This document shows positions 34,687 through 42,360 of a DNA stretch of 64,000 bases, piece by piece; the stretch's first letter is position 1; each line of letters starts with the position of its first letter. Source of the DNA: Nocardiopsis alba DSM 43377 (GTDB lineage: Bacteria > Actinomycetota > Actinomycetes > Streptosporangiales > Streptosporangiaceae); NCBI RefSeq assembly GCF_000341225.1, contig NZ_ANAC01000005.1, positions 203,223 through 267,222 of the forward strand, written 5' to 3'. The position numbers and the translations under genes are program-made. A model generated the notes under the pieces. It was not told the origin of the DNA. It worked only from the letters and a program-made list of their open reading frames with translations, and did no database searches.

Positions 34687-34908
34687 GAGGGATCCTTCCG
34701 ATCTTGAGAGGAGCGTCGGCCATCGGGGTCACGGCCGCGCGAGTGCTCAGAGTATCGACATGGCTCCTCTTTGTGATCATCCTGTGCTCTGCCCCTGATA
34801 GGAGATCGGTACGAGAGGGGGCGACACCGCCGAAAAGGAACCCGATCACGGTGCCGGACCGGCCTCCCCGAAACCCTCACGACGACCGGTCCGGATCACG
34901 TTCCCTCG

Positions 34909-36822
34909 TTACGCCTCCGCCGACGGGTCCTTCAACACCCCGGAGGCCTTCAACAGCCTGCCCTCGCGGGTGGTGAGGTAGACCAGGTCCTCGTCACGGT
35001 CCAGGGCGACGCCGCAGATCGAGCCGATGCCGTCGACCACCACGCGCTGGTGACCCTTGGCGGCCCCCTCGGTCAGCACGATCTCGTGCAACCGGCTGCC
35101 GCCCGGGGCGGAGACATAAGCGGTGCTCTCTCCGTCCAACGCCACCCGAACGCTCTGCCCCAGAGCCGAGGCCACCTTCCGCGGGGTCTCCTCGCCCTCC
35201 GCCGCCAGGTCGATCTCGTAGAACTCTCCGCTGTTCTCTTGACCGACGTAGGCCTTGTTCCCGACCAACGCCACCCCGGCGGCCCTCCACACCGGCCAGC
35301 TGCGGCGCTGTTCGGCGGACCCGCCGCTCAGATCCAGTTCGACCAGCTTTCCGGCCAGGTAGTCGCTCACGTAGATCCTGTGGTTCGGCAGGTCCAGCGC
35401 CACACCGTAGGCACGGATCTTCTCGGCGACCACGACCGGAGCGGCCGAGGGGTCCGACAGATCCACCGTGAGCAGGCGCCCGCCGTAGTCGGTGACGTAG
35501 GCTTTGCCGCCGGCCTTGTCCAGAGCCACGTCGTTGGCGTCGCCCAGGTTCTCCGCGATCAGTTCCACGGCCCCGCTGTCGAGGTCCACCTTGTGCAGCC
35601 GCCCCCGGTTGCCTCCGGGACGTTCGACGACGTACGCCTTCCGGTTCTCCAGGTCCAGGGCCAGCCCCTCGGCCCGTCCCAGGCCGGTGGCGATCTCGAC
35701 GGGCGCGGCCCTCGGCGCCACCGGCTCCGTGGCGTCCTCCTTATGGAGGGGGTGGTGCTTCTCCTCGAACACGAGGTTCTCCAGCTCGAAGACCTCGTGC
35801 TCCCCGGCCAGGGTGGAGACGACCTCGGCCTCGCCCTTCTGTATGAAGGGCTTGCCGTCGTCGGTCAGGTCGAAGGATTCCGTGTCCGGGCCGGTCTCGC
35901 CGAGCCTCCAGGCGAGCACCCGGGCGTACTTCGGCTCCTTGGCCTGCGGGCCGTTCGGTTCGACCTCCTTGACCTCGACCGGTTCGGGGTAGTGCAGCGC
36001 GACCCAGCCGCCGAAGGAGATGGGGAACTCGTAGTCGAACCTCCGCACCTGGCGCCGCTGTGTGGCCAGGACGTCGACCCGACTGCCGACCTCGCCGTTC
36101 AGCGTCGACGACGTCTTGAACCCGGTGGTCAGTGAACCACTGACCGAGCCGGTGATCCCGAGCATGAGCTGGGCCGACAGCTCTCCGGTGCCCGTCGCGG
36201 TGCTCGTGGCCGTGGTCGTGCTCGTCGACTGGGACTGGGACTCCATGTCGACACCCTGGTTGTCCTTGCTGTTCTTCAGGGTGGTTTTCTGGGAGTTGGT
36301 CATCGCCATGCTCTTCTGCAACTGCTGCTGGAGAGAGGCGGTCGTCTTCGCGCCGAAGGTGAGCTGTACCTGTCCCTGGAGCGACCAGCTGATGGTGTTC
36401 GAGATCGAGAACTCGACCGTGTGCGACCACGTCGTGGGGGTGGGGTCGGTCCGGTTGATGTAGGTCTGCTTGGAGACGACGTCGGGCGGAGGCTGCGTGA
36501 TGTCGCCGCGCTCCTCGACCAGTGGCACGCCCACCGTCATATAGGCGCGCCACCCGCGTTGATGGGCGGTCTCCTCGTGGAGAGGGAAATCGCCGAACCT
36601 TCCCTTGTTGAGGGAGAAACCGGTGGGATAGACGTAGCGGTCCTTGCCGTCGGACGTCTTCTTCTCGGCCTTGCGCTTCAGTTTCTCCTTGTCCCTCTCC
36701 AGAATGACGGGGGCCTTGGCGGCGATATCGAGTTCCTTCAGGTTCCTTCCCGTCAGCGGGTGTCGGATGAACCGTTCGCCCAGGTGGGTCGTGCTCACAT
36801 GGTTCTTCGTGGGACCGCCCAT
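34909..36822 (-). CDS. Aerolysin/ETX-MTX2-like pore-forming region fused to a beta-propeller
   Basis: A 637-residue protein. Residues 115-285 have the look of the aerolysin/ETX-MTX2 pore-forming fold: YINRTDPTPTTWSHTVEFSI, long Ser/Thr/Gln-rich alternating stretches (155-235, a candidate membrane hairpin) and RFDYEFPISFGGWVALHY. Residues 375-628 hold six repeats of the VALDxxxxxxYVxDxxxGxLxxVDL type (start points near 387, 432, 474, 517, 560 and 605), an NHL/SMP-30-like beta-propeller, probably a recognition domain. There is no signal peptide and only one cysteine (C603), fitting a cytosolically stored or unconventionally released protein. The N-terminal 60 residues are lysine-rich. Assignment is by pattern recognition. 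Confidence 0.6.
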   Translation of the reverse strand: MGGPTKNHVSTTHLGERFIRHPLTGRNLKELDIAAKAPVILERDKEKLKRKAEKKTSDGKDRYVYPTGFSLNKGRFGDFPLHEETAHQRGWRAYMTVGVPLVEERGDITQPPPDVVSKQTYINRTDPTPTTWSHTVEFSISNTISWSLQGQVQLTFGAKTTASLQQQLQKSMAMTNSQKTTLKNSKDNQGVDMESQSQSTSTTTATSTATGTGELSAQLMLGITGSVSGSLTTGFKTSSTLNGEVGSRVDVLATQRRQVRRFDYEFPISFGGWVALHYPEPVEVKEVEPNGPQAKEPKYARVLAWRLGETGPDTESFDLTDDGKPFIQKGEAEVVSTLAGEHEVFELENLVFEEKHHPLHKEDATEPVAPRAAPVEIATGLGRAEGLALDLENRKAYVVERPGGNRGRLHKVDLDSGAVELIAENLGDANDVALDKAGGKAYVTDYGGRLLTVDLSDPSAAPVVVAEKIRAYGVALDLPNHRIYVSDYLAGKLVELDLSGGSAEQRRSWPVWRAAGVALVGNKAYVGQENSGEFYEIDLAAEGEETPRKVASALGQSVRVALDGESTAYVSAPGGSRLHEIVLTEGAAKGHQRVVVDGIGSICGVALDRDEDLVYLTTREGRLLKASGVLKDPSAEA

Positions 36823-36903
36823 GTCCTTCGTCCTCCTCGTATGCGGAACTCGGGGTCTTCGCTGTCGGAATGGGAAAGTGCGGTGGGAGAACCGCCTACG
36901 GGG

Positions 36904-37359
36904 TCATCCCTTCGGAGGTTTGCGGTCGAACCCCTGCACGTTCTTCGTCGACTCGTAGTTGTCGTTCTTCAGTCGCTCCCGTTCCTCCGCGTCGATGTCG
37001 GGCCGATCCTTCTCGTCGATCTCCACCTCGACGTCCTCGAATGCCTTGTCCTTGGCGGCGGAGGCCATAGCGCTCGTCGACGCGGGGTCCTCGGCGGCGT
37101 CCTGCTGAGTGGAGGCGGCCGTCTGCGTGTTCTGGAACAGGGGGGTGACGAAGCCGTTCATGATCGCCAGGGCCTCGGGCGAGGTCTCGCGTACGAGCTT
37201 GGGGTCGCGCTCGACCTCGGGGATCCCTTCGAGGAGTTCGGGGTCGACCCCCTCCCACTCGGGGCGGGCGCCGGGGATCTTCTCGTGCACGTTCCGAGAG
37301 GATTCCTCGGCGGCTCGGGCCTCGTTCTTTCCATTGCCGAAGATGTTCTTGAAGGTCAT
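36904..37359 (-). CDS. Hypothetical acidic protein at the head of the pore-forming-like cassette
   Basis: A 151-residue hydrophilic protein (MTFKNIFGNGKNEARAAEES at the start) rich in Glu, Asp and Lys, with one short hydrophobic patch (PEALAIMNGFVTPLFQNTQ, about 62-80) and a probably disordered, alternately charged C-terminal half. No family is recognised. It lies 81 bases upstream of the 637-residue gene on the same strand and is the likely first gene of the transcript. Its partner role (chaperone, inhibitor or targeting factor) cannot be decided from sequence. Confidence 0.7.
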   Translation of the reverse strand: MTFKNIFGNGKNEARAAEESSRNVHEKIPGARPEWEGVDPELLEGIPEVERDPKLVRETSPEALAIMNGFVTPLFQNTQTAASTQQDAAEDPASTSAMASAAKDKAFEDVEVEIDEKDRPDIDAEERERLKNDNYESTKNVQGFDRKPPKG

Positions 37360-37868
37360 GTCCCTGCCTTTGCTCCGTTTCGGATATCGGGGGTCGAATG
37401 CTTCGCCGAGGTTCTTCGAATGGTGGCTCTCCTTCGTTCTTAGGGCATGGGTGCGGACCGGCCGTTATCGCTCGGGTGGCCGCGGTTTTCCTGAAAAAGG
37501 CAAGGGGGTGCCAGAGGAAGGGCGCCTTCGCCCGGAAGAGGTCAGTGGTCGGGGGTGAGGGGTTTCAGGGGCGCGTCATGTTCGCCGAGGGAGGCCATGC
37601 ACCATGTTCCGTACGGGGGTGTTCGCGGCTCCTTTCGCCATGGGACGAGAGGTGACGGATCCGCGTCCGTCCATACCCCCATGGTGAAGGATTCACTCGG
37701 GTTCGGTATGCGGTTTCCCGGTTAAAGTCGGGGAATCTCGCAAGTGGTCTGGAAAGTCTGAAATAAGACACTCGCCCAGAAAGTTCTTCTCTGAGGCCGC
37801 GTGGGAATTTCAGCGGTTCGATTCGAAATCGGGAAGCGCCGATCCGGGAATTCAGATCGGAGCGGTAT
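37360..37868. other. Long intergenic region upstream of the cassette
   Basis: About 500 bases of comparatively AT-rich sequence (for example GTCTGAAATAAGACAC near 37755-37770). It probably contains the promoter of the minus-strand cassette. No gene with a ribosome site is visible. Confidence 0.5.
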
Positions 37869-37992
37869 GGCGATGAGGGGATGCGCGCGGGGGACGGGTG
37901 CCGAGGCAGGACGGGCAGACCTGGCGCGGGCGATGCTGGACGTGCTGGAGGACCCCACCGCCGTGCGGAGCACGGTCGCGGTGGCCGGGTAG
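37869..37992 (+). pseudogene. C-terminal remnant of an NAD(P)-binding (NmrA/SDR-like) protein
   Basis: The frame ending at 37992 closes with RADLARAMLDVLEDPTAVRS then TVAVAG. This reads like the tail of atypical SDR/NmrA-like proteins (VARAMLDVLDDP-type helix before the C-terminal strand). Nothing upstream in this frame resembles the Rossmann domain and there is no ribosome site, so this appears to be a leftover of a deleted gene. Confidence 0.4.
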
Positions 37993-38005
37993 GAGGGGAG
38001 GGCCC

Positions 38006-39154
38006 TTACCCCAAGGCCTCGTTCAGACTGTTCTCCAGCCTCCCGAACATCAGATCCGGACTGTCACCCCACTGGCCGAGGTGCTCCATGAGCTCACCAT
38101 CGATGAGCAGGCTCTCGTCGAGATCCTCGAGGGCGACCGGTGACTCCTCATCGTCGATCAGCGCTCGCGCGGCGGCCAGGTACAGGCGGCCACGCCCCTC
38201 CCGGGGCAGAGGATCGAAGAGAACGATCTCCTTCGGAGCGGCCTCCGAGTCCTGGAGCGGTGCCTCCAGATGGGAGGACAGCTCCGGGACCTGGGACCAA
38301 GGCGCGACCTCGGCCGGTATGGAGCCCGTTCGCGCGTCGATGAACAGGGAGTCCCCGATGGTGCCCTCGCCGAACAGGAGGGTCAGAGAGTCCCCGTCGA
38401 CACCGGTCACCTGCTCAGAGGAGAGTGAATGGAGCCGGGGCGGCTCGGCCCCTTCCCAACGCTGTTCCCAGAACACCGTTCCGCTCTCGGTGCGCAACGC
38501 GCGTACATGGGCGGCGTCCTCGCCCTCGCAGCCGTGGGCCGAGAGCACGGTCGAAGTGTGGGAGGCCAACGCGATCTCTCGGGCTCTACCCTCCTCGCAG
38601 GCCTCATCGAGGTCCACGGTCCAGTCCGGTTCCTTGAACGGGGGAGTGCTCACCTCCACCAGTCCGTCCGCGAGGGTCACCTGTTGCTCTTCAGCGGCGA
38701 GTCGTATCTCGGCCGTTTCCTCCAGAGCGTCGACGGTCTCCGAGACCGAGACACGGCCCCGTGCGGTGTCCACCAGGAGAAGCCGTTCCCTGCCGAAGGG
38801 CCCGATGTCATCCCGGTGCCGGACCAGGAGAACGTCGCCGCCGGGTGAGAGCGCCGTGGCCACGACCTCCCCGGGAAGGTCGTGCCGCCAGACCCGCCGT
38901 ACCGGATCCACCCCGTAGGAGATCACCGTCTCAGTGAAGACCACGACGACCCCGTGGCGGGAGATCGACGTGTCCTGGACCGGGCCGTGGCCGTCCTCCT
39001 CGGCGTAGGTGACGACCGCGTCCAGGTCCTCCCGGGTCCAGGCGGGGTGTGTACCGCTCGACGCCGACTCGCTGAACCTCGGCTCGACGGGTGGAGCGCA
39101 TCCGACGACGAGGACGATCGAGAGCCCCAGGGCCAGGGCCGGCAGACGAGACAT
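38006..39154 (-). CDS. Lipoprotein with PQQ-like beta-propeller fold
   Basis: A 382-residue exported lipoprotein. The start at ATG 39154 gives MSRLPALALGLSIVLVVGC, a short signal peptide ending in a lipobox (LVVGC, C19). The mature part has repeated strand-turn patterns (VVVVFTETVISYGVDPVRRVWRHD; GDVLLVRHRDDIGPFGRERLLLVDT; ALRTESGTVFWEQRW) typical of PQQ/WD-like propellers, with many acidic residues. It is likely anchored on the outer face of the membrane. The function is unknown. It is not obviously co-transcribed with the upstream CGNR gene, which is 104 bases away on the same strand. Confidence 0.72.
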   Translation of the reverse strand: MSRLPALALGLSIVLVVGCAPPVEPRFSESASSGTHPAWTREDLDAVVTYAEEDGHGPVQDTSISRHGVVVVFTETVISYGVDPVRRVWRHDLPGEVVATALSPGGDVLLVRHRDDIGPFGRERLLLVDTARGRVSVSETVDALEETAEIRLAAEEQQVTLADGLVEVSTPPFKEPDWTVDLDEACEEGRAREIALASHTSTVLSAHGCEGEDAAHVRALRTESGTVFWEQRWEGAEPPRLHSLSSEQVTGVDGDSLTLLFGEGTIGDSLFIDARTGSIPAEVAPWSQVPELSSHLEAPLQDSEAAPKEIVLFDPLPREGRGRLYLAAARALIDDEESPVALEDLDESLLIDGELMEHLGQWGDSPDLMFGRLENSLNEALG

Positions 39155-39258
39155 GCGGGGGAGACCTTCGGCGTCGGGGGATCGTACGACGAGCAGTCTG
39201 ACGATCACGGATACGGGTCGGGGGAGCGCCTCTCCCGCGGGCATCTACGTGTGGAGCG

Positions 39259-39816
39259 CTACTCCTTGGAATCGGGGTGGGCTCGGGCGCGGCGGCGGGC
39301 CCGGTAGGCGGCCGCCTTCATGCGGTTGCCGCACTCGTCCATCCCGCACCACGTCCGTCGTGCACCGCGCGAACGGTCGAGGTAGAGGCGGGTGCAGTCG
39401 GGTCGCCCGCACTCCTTGAGGGCGATCTCCGGGTCGGCGAGCAGGGCGATGGCGCCGCGCGCCACCTGGGCGAGCGCCTGGGCGAGGGTGCCCGAGACGT
39501 GTACCCCCTCGTCGTCGAGTTCGACGGTGGGCGGGGGACCGGCCGCCGTCGTGTTGAGGACCGCGAGGTCGTCGGGGGTGAACGGCCTCTCCGCGATCCG
39601 GTCGAGGGCGAGCCGGTAGATCGCCTCGCGCAGTGATAGCGCCGAGGCGAGGCCCTCCGGGTCGGCGGCGACCGCGTCGGGAAGACCCTCACAAGAGGCG
39701 ACCCATCGTTCCAGGTCGGACGGGGTATTCAGAAGGTCGACGGGGGTGCTGCGACGAGAACCCACGGTGCCCGCCAGGTCGAGGGCCGGGTCGCCGCTCA
39801 CGAAGGAGAAATTCAC
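39259..39816 (-). CDS. CGNR zinc finger / ABATE domain regulator
   Basis: A 185-residue putative transcription factor. It has an N-terminal ABATE stress-response-like domain (SFVSGDPALDLAGTVGSRR) and a C-terminal CGNR zinc finger with the cysteines of ECGRPDCTRLYLD and TWCGMDECGNRMKAAAYRARR. The GTG at 39816 begins VNFSFVSGDPALDL, the usual family start; the ribosome site is weak. It is divergent from the HAD dehalogenase gene across a 21-base perfect palindrome, its probable operator, and is likely to control both itself and that gene. Confidence 0.85.
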   Translation of the reverse strand: MNFSFVSGDPALDLAGTVGSRRSTPVDLLNTPSDLERWVASCEGLPDAVAADPEGLASALSLREAIYRLALDRIAERPFTPDDLAVLNTTAAGPPPTVELDDEGVHVSGTLAQALAQVARGAIALLADPEIALKECGRPDCTRLYLDRSRGARRTWCGMDECGNRMKAAAYRARRRARAHPDSKE

Positions 39817-39824
39817 GTCACCAT

Positions 39825-39876
39825 CTTGACCGGTTACGGCGCCGATGACAAGATCGTCACCGGTTCGACCGGTGAC
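39825..39876. promoter_or_regulatory. Palindromic operator between the CGNR and HAD genes
   Basis: GTCACCGGT (39856-39864) and ACCGGTGAC (39868-39876) form a perfect inverted repeat around TCG. A further half-site, TGACCGGTTAC, lies closer to the CGNR start at about 39826-39836. The whole 81-base divergent region is built from these repeats. Confidence 0.7.
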
Positions 39877-39897
39877 GCTTCCGCGTAGGGGGACACA

Positions 39898-40590
39898 GTG
39901 ACAGAGATCCGTGACATCGACGCCGTCGTCTTCGACGTCCTCGGAACGCTGGTGGACGAACCCGGCGGGCTCCGCGCCCACATCCGCGCGCTGCTGCCGA
40001 CGGCCGATGACGGAACCGTCGACGAGCTGCTCGCCCTGTGGGGGAGCCACGTCGAGACCGAACAGGCACGCGTCGTCCGGGGGATCCGCCCGTACGCGAA
40101 CTCCGAGTTCATCGAGGCCGAGGCCGCCCGACGGGTCGCGGACCACGCGGGGATCGACGATCCGGAGGCCGTCGCCCACCTGGTCACGGCCGGCCGGCGT
40201 CTGTTCCCCTGGGGCGACTCCGTGGCCGGCCTGGACCGGATCGCCCGGCACTACCCCGTGCTGGGGTTGTCCAACGCGAGCCGGTCCGCCCTCCTACGGC
40301 TCGACGCCCACGCGGGGCTGCGCTGGCATCAGGTCCTGTCCGCCGAGGAGGTCCAGGCGTACAAGCCTGCGCCGGAGGTGTACCGGCTCGCCGTCGACGT
40401 CGCCGGAAGCCCGGCCGAACGCGTGCTCATGGTGGCCGCCCACGCCTGGGACCTGCGCGGAGCACAGGCGGTGGGGATGCGGACCGCCTACGTCCGGCGC
40501 CCGTTCGGGGATCCGCCGCAGGACTCCGACACCTTCGACGGACACTTCGAGAACCTCGACGAACTGGCGGCCGCGCTGACCGAGGGGTGA
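39898..40590 (+). CDS. Haloacid dehalogenase type II / HAD family hydrolase
   Basis: A 230-residue HAD-superfamily hydrolase with GTG start. Motif I is VVFDVLGTLVD (nucleophile Asp near residue 12), motif II LGLSNASR (Ser), motif III lysine in YKPAPEVYRLA, and motif IV MVAAHAWDLRGAQAVGMRTAYV. The pattern matches type II (S)-2-haloacid dehalogenases, which release halide from 2-haloacids by an ester intermediate. Many annotated members have other substrates. It is divergent from a CGNR regulator. DLH-like and APH-like genes follow in the same direction but with 51- and 165-base gaps. Confidence 0.88.
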   Translation: MTEIRDIDAVVFDVLGTLVDEPGGLRAHIRALLPTADDGTVDELLALWGSHVETEQARVVRGIRPYANSEFIEAEAARRVADHAGIDDPEAVAHLVTAGRRLFPWGDSVAGLDRIARHYPVLGLSNASRSALLRLDAHAGLRWHQVLSAEEVQAYKPAPEVYRLAVDVAGSPAERVLMVAAHAWDLRGAQAVGMRTAYVRRPFGDPPQDSDTFDGHFENLDELAAALTEG

Positions 40591-40641
40591 CCGGGGCGCC
40601 TCGCGCGAAGGGCCGGAAGCCCGGTGCGACACAATGCCGGC

Positions 40642-41202
40642 ATGGCCCACATCGCGCTGTTCCACTCGATCCTCGGTCTTCGACCGGTCGAACTCTCCGC
40701 CGCCGACCGGCTCCGGAAAGCCGGACACGAGGTCGTCGTGCCCGACCTCTTCGGCGGCGAGGTCGCGACCACCCTCGACGAGGGCTTCCGGCTGCTCGAC
40801 CGGGTCGGCTGGGGGCGGGTGATCGAACGCGCCCGGCGGGCCGTCGAGGGCCTGCCGGCGGAGACCGTGCTCATCGGCGTCTCGATGGGGACGGGCGTGG
40901 TCACCGACCTGTGGTCCGAGCGTCCCGACGCCGAGGCCGTCGTCCTTCTGCACGCCGCCGCCGTCCCGCCCGCGTCGGTGCGACCGGGGGTCAGGGTTCA
41001 GTTGCACGCCGCCGACCCCGACGACTTCGCGCCCCCGGAGGACGTCGAGGCTCTGCGAGAGGCGGCCCGGGAGAGCGGTGTCGACCTGGAGGTCTTCCGC
41101 TATCCGGGAGCCGGGCACTTCTACACCGACCCCACCCTCCCCGACCACGACCCGGAGGCGGCCGAGCCGACCTGGCGCCGGGTGCTGGACCTCCTCGCCT
41201 GA
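40642..41202 (+). CDS. Dienelactone hydrolase family protein
   Basis: A 186-residue alpha/beta hydrolase of the dienelactone hydrolase family (MAHIALFHSILGLRP). The nucleophile elbow is GVSMGTG, with Ser where classical dienelactone hydrolases have Cys. A charge-relay Asp (HAADPDDFAPPED) and His (YPGAGHFYTDP) follow in order, so a serine esterase-like triad is plausible. ATG 40642 was chosen over one 18 bases upstream. The substrate is unknown. It lies 51 bases after the HAD gene and may share its transcript. Confidence 0.85.
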   Translation: MAHIALFHSILGLRPVELSAADRLRKAGHEVVVPDLFGGEVATTLDEGFRLLDRVGWGRVIERARRAVEGLPAETVLIGVSMGTGVVTDLWSERPDAEAVVLLHAAAVPPASVRPGVRVQLHAADPDDFAPPEDVEALREAARESGVDLEVFRYPGAGHFYTDPTLPDHDPEAAEPTWRRVLDLLA

Positions 41203-41367
41203 GCAGGGCCTCGACGCCGCTCGATCCGTACGGGTGGGGCGTCCGGAGTAGGGCCCTCGTCGGCGTTGTCCTCGAAACGCTTGGGATGTCGCCGTCCGGG
41301 AACGATCCCGCCCTTGGTGGTCGTATCGGCTACCGAAGGCACGATCGACCGGAACGAGGAGCGCGGC

Positions 41368-42174
41368 ATGAACTTCACCCAGTGGAACACCCACACGATC
41401 GGGTTCGGCCCGGGAGAGGTGACCAAGCGGTTCAGGCGCGGTCATCACGAGGAGTGCGCCCGGGAGTGGCGGGCGCTCACCCTGCTCGCCGAGTACGCGC
41501 CGGGTACGGCTCCGACCCCGCTGCGGGCGGATCTGGACGCCGAGGAGCCGGTGGTGGTGATGTCGCGGCTGAACGGTGAGACGCTGCGCGGCCGACCTCT
41601 GCGGGAGGAGCTGGTCCGGGCGTTCTCCGAGGCGGTGGAGCGGATCCACACCGCGCTTCCCGCCGACGTCCTCGCCGAGGTCGCCCCGCGTCCGTGGCAG
41701 GTGGCGACGGCCCTGGAGTCGGTGCGCGTCGGGGTCGCCGAGCTGCGTCCTCGTATGGCGCCCCATGTGGCCCGGGTGGCGGACGAGGCGTTGAACCGGC
41801 TCTCCTACTTTCCGGTCAGGGCCCCGGTCTCCCAGGTGCTGGGGGCCGGGGACGGAAATCTCGCCAACTATCTGTGGGACGGCTCCGGGGTCCTGCGGGT
41901 CGACTTCGAGGACTTCGGGCGCAGTGATCGGGCCTTCGAGCTGGCGGAGATCGTCGAGCACGTGGGGAGCTGGGTGGAGCACCCCTTGGACGTGGATCTC
42001 TTTCTGAAGGGGTTCTCGCTCACATCGGCGGAGTCCGAGCGGCTCGTCGGGTGCCGTCGTCTGTTGGCGCTGGGGTGGCTGTTGCTGTTGTGCCGGGACG
42101 CGGAGGGCGTGCGGCGTAACCCGCCGGGGACGGTGGATCGGCAGGCCGAGCGTCTCGCGGCGCTGCTCGACTGA
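41368..42174 (+). CDS. Aminoglycoside phosphotransferase-fold protein
   Basis: A 268-residue APH/choline-kinase-like protein, MNFTQWNTHTIGFGPGEVTKRFRRG-type start with GAGGAG upstream. The region equivalent to Brenner's motif reads LGAGDGNLANYLWDG, retaining Asp and Asn but with Gly in place of the usual histidine. The metal-binding DFEDFGRSD follows, so phosphotransfer remains possible. Such proteins phosphorylate small molecules or antibiotics. Resistance cannot be claimed from sequence. Confidence 0.78.
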   Translation: MNFTQWNTHTIGFGPGEVTKRFRRGHHEECAREWRALTLLAEYAPGTAPTPLRADLDAEEPVVVMSRLNGETLRGRPLREELVRAFSEAVERIHTALPADVLAEVAPRPWQVATALESVRVGVAELRPRMAPHVARVADEALNRLSYFPVRAPVSQVLGAGDGNLANYLWDGSGVLRVDFEDFGRSDRAFELAEIVEHVGSWVEHPLDVDLFLKGFSLTSAESERLVGCRRLLALGWLLLLCRDAEGVRRNPPGTVDRQAERLAALLD

Positions 42175-42248
42175 TCCTCCGGCCGGGGTCCCGTCGGGTC
42201 GCGTTTCGGGATCACAGGTTCTCACGGGGGTGTTCACAGAGGCTCACA

Positions 42249-42263
42249 AATGGTATTACCATT
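42249..42263. promoter_or_regulatory. Gluconate (GntR-type) operator before gntP
   Basis: AATGGTATTACCATT is a perfect 15-base palindrome 98 bases before the gntP start. A related sequence (11 of 15) precedes gntK at 44553-44567. Confidence 0.7.
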
Positions 42264-42360
42264 CTCGGAGCCTGTTTCAAGCGCAGGTCAAGGCGGTGTC
42301 ACGGAGTGTCCGAGGGCACCGCCGCCCCCGTCCTCACCCCGTCCACCGGAAGGCCCCGGC

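Noticed and set aside
37109..37655. Two overlapping plus-strand frames near the head of the toxin-like cassette
   Set aside because: No ribosome site, no recognisable sequence, and partial overlap with the minus-strand 151-residue gene.
41368..42174. Calling the APH-fold protein an antibiotic-resistance enzyme
   Set aside because: The kinase motif is altered (Gly for His) and the family covers many substrates; the sequence gives no basis for a resistance claim.
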